In this document: one piece after another, positions 62,222 to 64,000 of the stretch
Layout of the letters: the number at the start of each line of letters is the position of its first letter
Position numbering within the stretch: position 1 is the first letter of the stretch
Assembly: GCA_030141605.1 (NCBI GenBank)
Contig: JAQGDQ010000069.1
Coordinates: forward strand, 129,126 to 193,125
Reading direction: 5' to 3'
From: Tubiluchus corallicola
Lineage: Eukaryota; Priapulida; Priapulimorpha; Priapulimorphida; Tubiluchidae
DNA: 64,000 bases
Made by a program: the position numbers and the translations under genes
Notes under the pieces: model-generated
What the model saw: the letters and a program-made list of their open reading frames with translations, nothing else
Database searches by the model: none
What the model was told of the DNA's origin: nothing

Positions 62222-64000
62222 TTTTACGTTCGAGGATTTGCAGCTGTTGTAAATAAACGTGAAAATGTTGTAGTATAACTCGTCAAAATCTTTCTACTGC
62301 GGTATTGCTCAATCACCAAAGCGAATTTCTTTGTCTCCAATCTGCTGTATTATTCAACCACTAAACCAGATATTCTCTCTGAACGTATATTTTCGTAATT
62401 AGTAGATCTTTAGCTTGAACTCGATCAAGTATAACTTCTGAAATTTTTCTTGCTTCGATCCGTTTTAACTGAATTTTAAACGAAAAATGAAGACGCCACA
62501 AATCTCTTTGGCTAATATCGACCACCTAGCAGAGCATTCTGGGAAAATATCGCCGTGTTAAATGTACGTCACCAACTTCAACCAATGAAAACGCGTACGC
62601 AGCTCATTAATTATTTACTCACCCTTATTTGGAATGCCTACACATGCGTCATACTATGAAGTCATTTTGCAGTGAGTTCATTGGGTCTGGTGATGAATTA
62701 CCGTGAATTACCCTCAAGCAGCGTCAATACATGGAGAAATTATATGAGGTTGATCGAGACCTGAGAGTTTGAAACCAAACGAGAAAATCCACCTTTCTTT
62801 TCATCTGCACTATTACGTGCAATTATCAGTATACACATGTACTATGTATCTACATACAAATATGTAGTTATTACCACTTGTTGCTGTGCTGACAAATAAT
62901 CAGATAATTCAAATTCGCATTTAAATTGTTTCACTCTTCATGGATCACTCAGAATTGTATTTACATAATTATGTTTTCCCTTTTCAACTTTCACAGTTTT
63001 ATTGCTCTTGTGCCATTGCTGTTATTACATCCCCTTAGGTACATTATTAAGTTTTCTGTACACTTCTACAGAAGCATGTATAATTATAATAATTCTTCCT
63101 ACTACTGACCAAACGGTCGTACACTCTCCTCGCACTACTCAATTGTTTTATTTTGAATTTATTGATGTATCTGATGGCGTATTTTTGATGTGTGAAAATA
63201 AATTTACAGTCATAGTCACTCAACGTGAATATAAAATATGGGAAACAGAAACATAGGATTTTTTTCAAGTTTTCCTCGTTATTCGACCATGAAGATGCTT
63301 TGCCAAACGATATTATCGTTAATATAATCATGTATGTCAGAAAACCAAACTGAAATCACCGTAAGCTGACTAGTTCAGTATTTCTTACTTGTATTTCAGC
63401 GATTAAAATTGATGAACATTGCGCAGGTTTCTGTTATAATTGCAGATTTTTTTAGGAAAGTTATGAAGTGAAATATTTTGTTTGACACTATAAATCGAAG
63501 GTTTAAGAAAGCAAATTAATATACGTCATTATTATATTAAATAATGAAGATTCCCATTATATAGTACATATATGAAATTGTAATATTCTTGTTTATCGTT
63601 GTTAAGAAAGAATTGTGTTAAATGTGATAAACCGTGCGGGCCGGATGTAATATATTGAAACCGAGACATGTTTTGCAATTGGTCTTTGAATAGGCTCTAC
63701 ATTAGCTGGAAAACGGGCTTAGTTAATTTGTAGTTTGCGAAAGCAGTATACGTATGAACGATTAAAAGGCTACCGTTCAACTTCATTTCAGCGGGAATGC
63801 TGTACGATAGATGAATTTGCTCGATTTTATTGCCAAAACAAAAAAAAGGAGTTATATAGGCGGTTTTGAGCAGGGAATAATAATAATAATTATTATTATT
63901 GTTGTTTTCTTTTTAAGCAGACTGGATTGTAGATCTTTGACAATTCTAAATTTCCAGAGTTGCTTCACAGATCTCAACTGTGGATGGAGCTTCATGCAGT
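62222..64000. other. BTG upstream region and AT-rich flank, no recognised gene
   Basis: The first roughly 400 bp should hold the BTG promoter; a CCAAT box (plus-strand CAACCAATGAA) is at about 62579-62589 and no TATA box is obvious. The open frames at 62926-63331 overlap in opposite directions and show no motif. At the right edge TTTCCAG near 63950 could be a splice acceptor before an open plus frame (LLHRSQLWMELHA), too short to judge. I see nothing else. Confidence 0.45.

Noticed and set aside
63950-64000. Possible first bases of a plus-strand exon at the right edge
   Set aside because: Fewer than 50 bp are visible after the possible acceptor and the translation is not recognised.

Overview
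This is eukaryotic nuclear DNA from an invertebrate animal; I cannot place it more precisely. The evidence is four conserved animal genes, three of them split by many short exons with GT..AG introns, AT-rich non-coding DNA (roughly two thirds A+T by eye), polyadenylation signals instead of operons, and many old transposon remnants. No prokaryotic features, CRISPR arrays or viral genes were seen.

Layout. (1) 1-1000: a LINE relic, then a short promoter with a CRE palindrome. (2) 1039-16630, plus strand: muskelin (MKLN1), 19 coding exons. All exon phases agree and give 728 residues with the family's discoidin-like, LisH, CTLH and kelch layout. Its introns hold a LINE relic, a Tigger/pogo-like transposon, a GA microsatellite, a pair of inverted repeats and a GC-rich hAT MITE. 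(3) 16631-19819: tail-to-tail spacer. (4) 19820-35269, minus strand: AASS, the bifunctional mitochondrial lysine-ketoglutarate reductase / saccharopine dehydrogenase, 22 coding exons and 945 residues. (5) 35270-46279: gene-poor spacer with transposon ends, a LINE C-terminal relic, a tRNA-like A/B box pair, a GC-rich block joined to a 5S rRNA-like sequence, and one isolated exon-like segment. (6) 46280 to about 56843, minus strand: HAUS7, the augmin subunit, eight firm exons and an uncertain N-terminal exon. Its fourth intron carries a LINE with a Tigger-like element nested inside it, and an hAT-like element. (7) 57218-57640: an hAT-like MITE with a perfect 8-bp target duplication. (8) 61748-62221, minus strand: a BTG/Tob-family antiproliferative protein on one open exon. 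(9) 62222-64000: BTG upstream region and AT-rich DNA without a recognised gene.

The four genes are unrelated housekeeping or regulatory genes: a kelch protein of the CTLH/GID ubiquitin ligase, lysine breakdown, spindle microtubule branching, and a CCR4-NOT deadenylase adaptor. I see no shared pathway and no gene cluster that looks like a new system. The unusual material is in the mobile-element layer: a Tigger-like family with two opposite copies and TA target duplications, two hAT MITEs with exact 8-bp duplications, and a probable 5S-headed retroposon.

Gene models were assembled by hand from splice sites, reading phase and remembered family sequences. No alignment or search was run.
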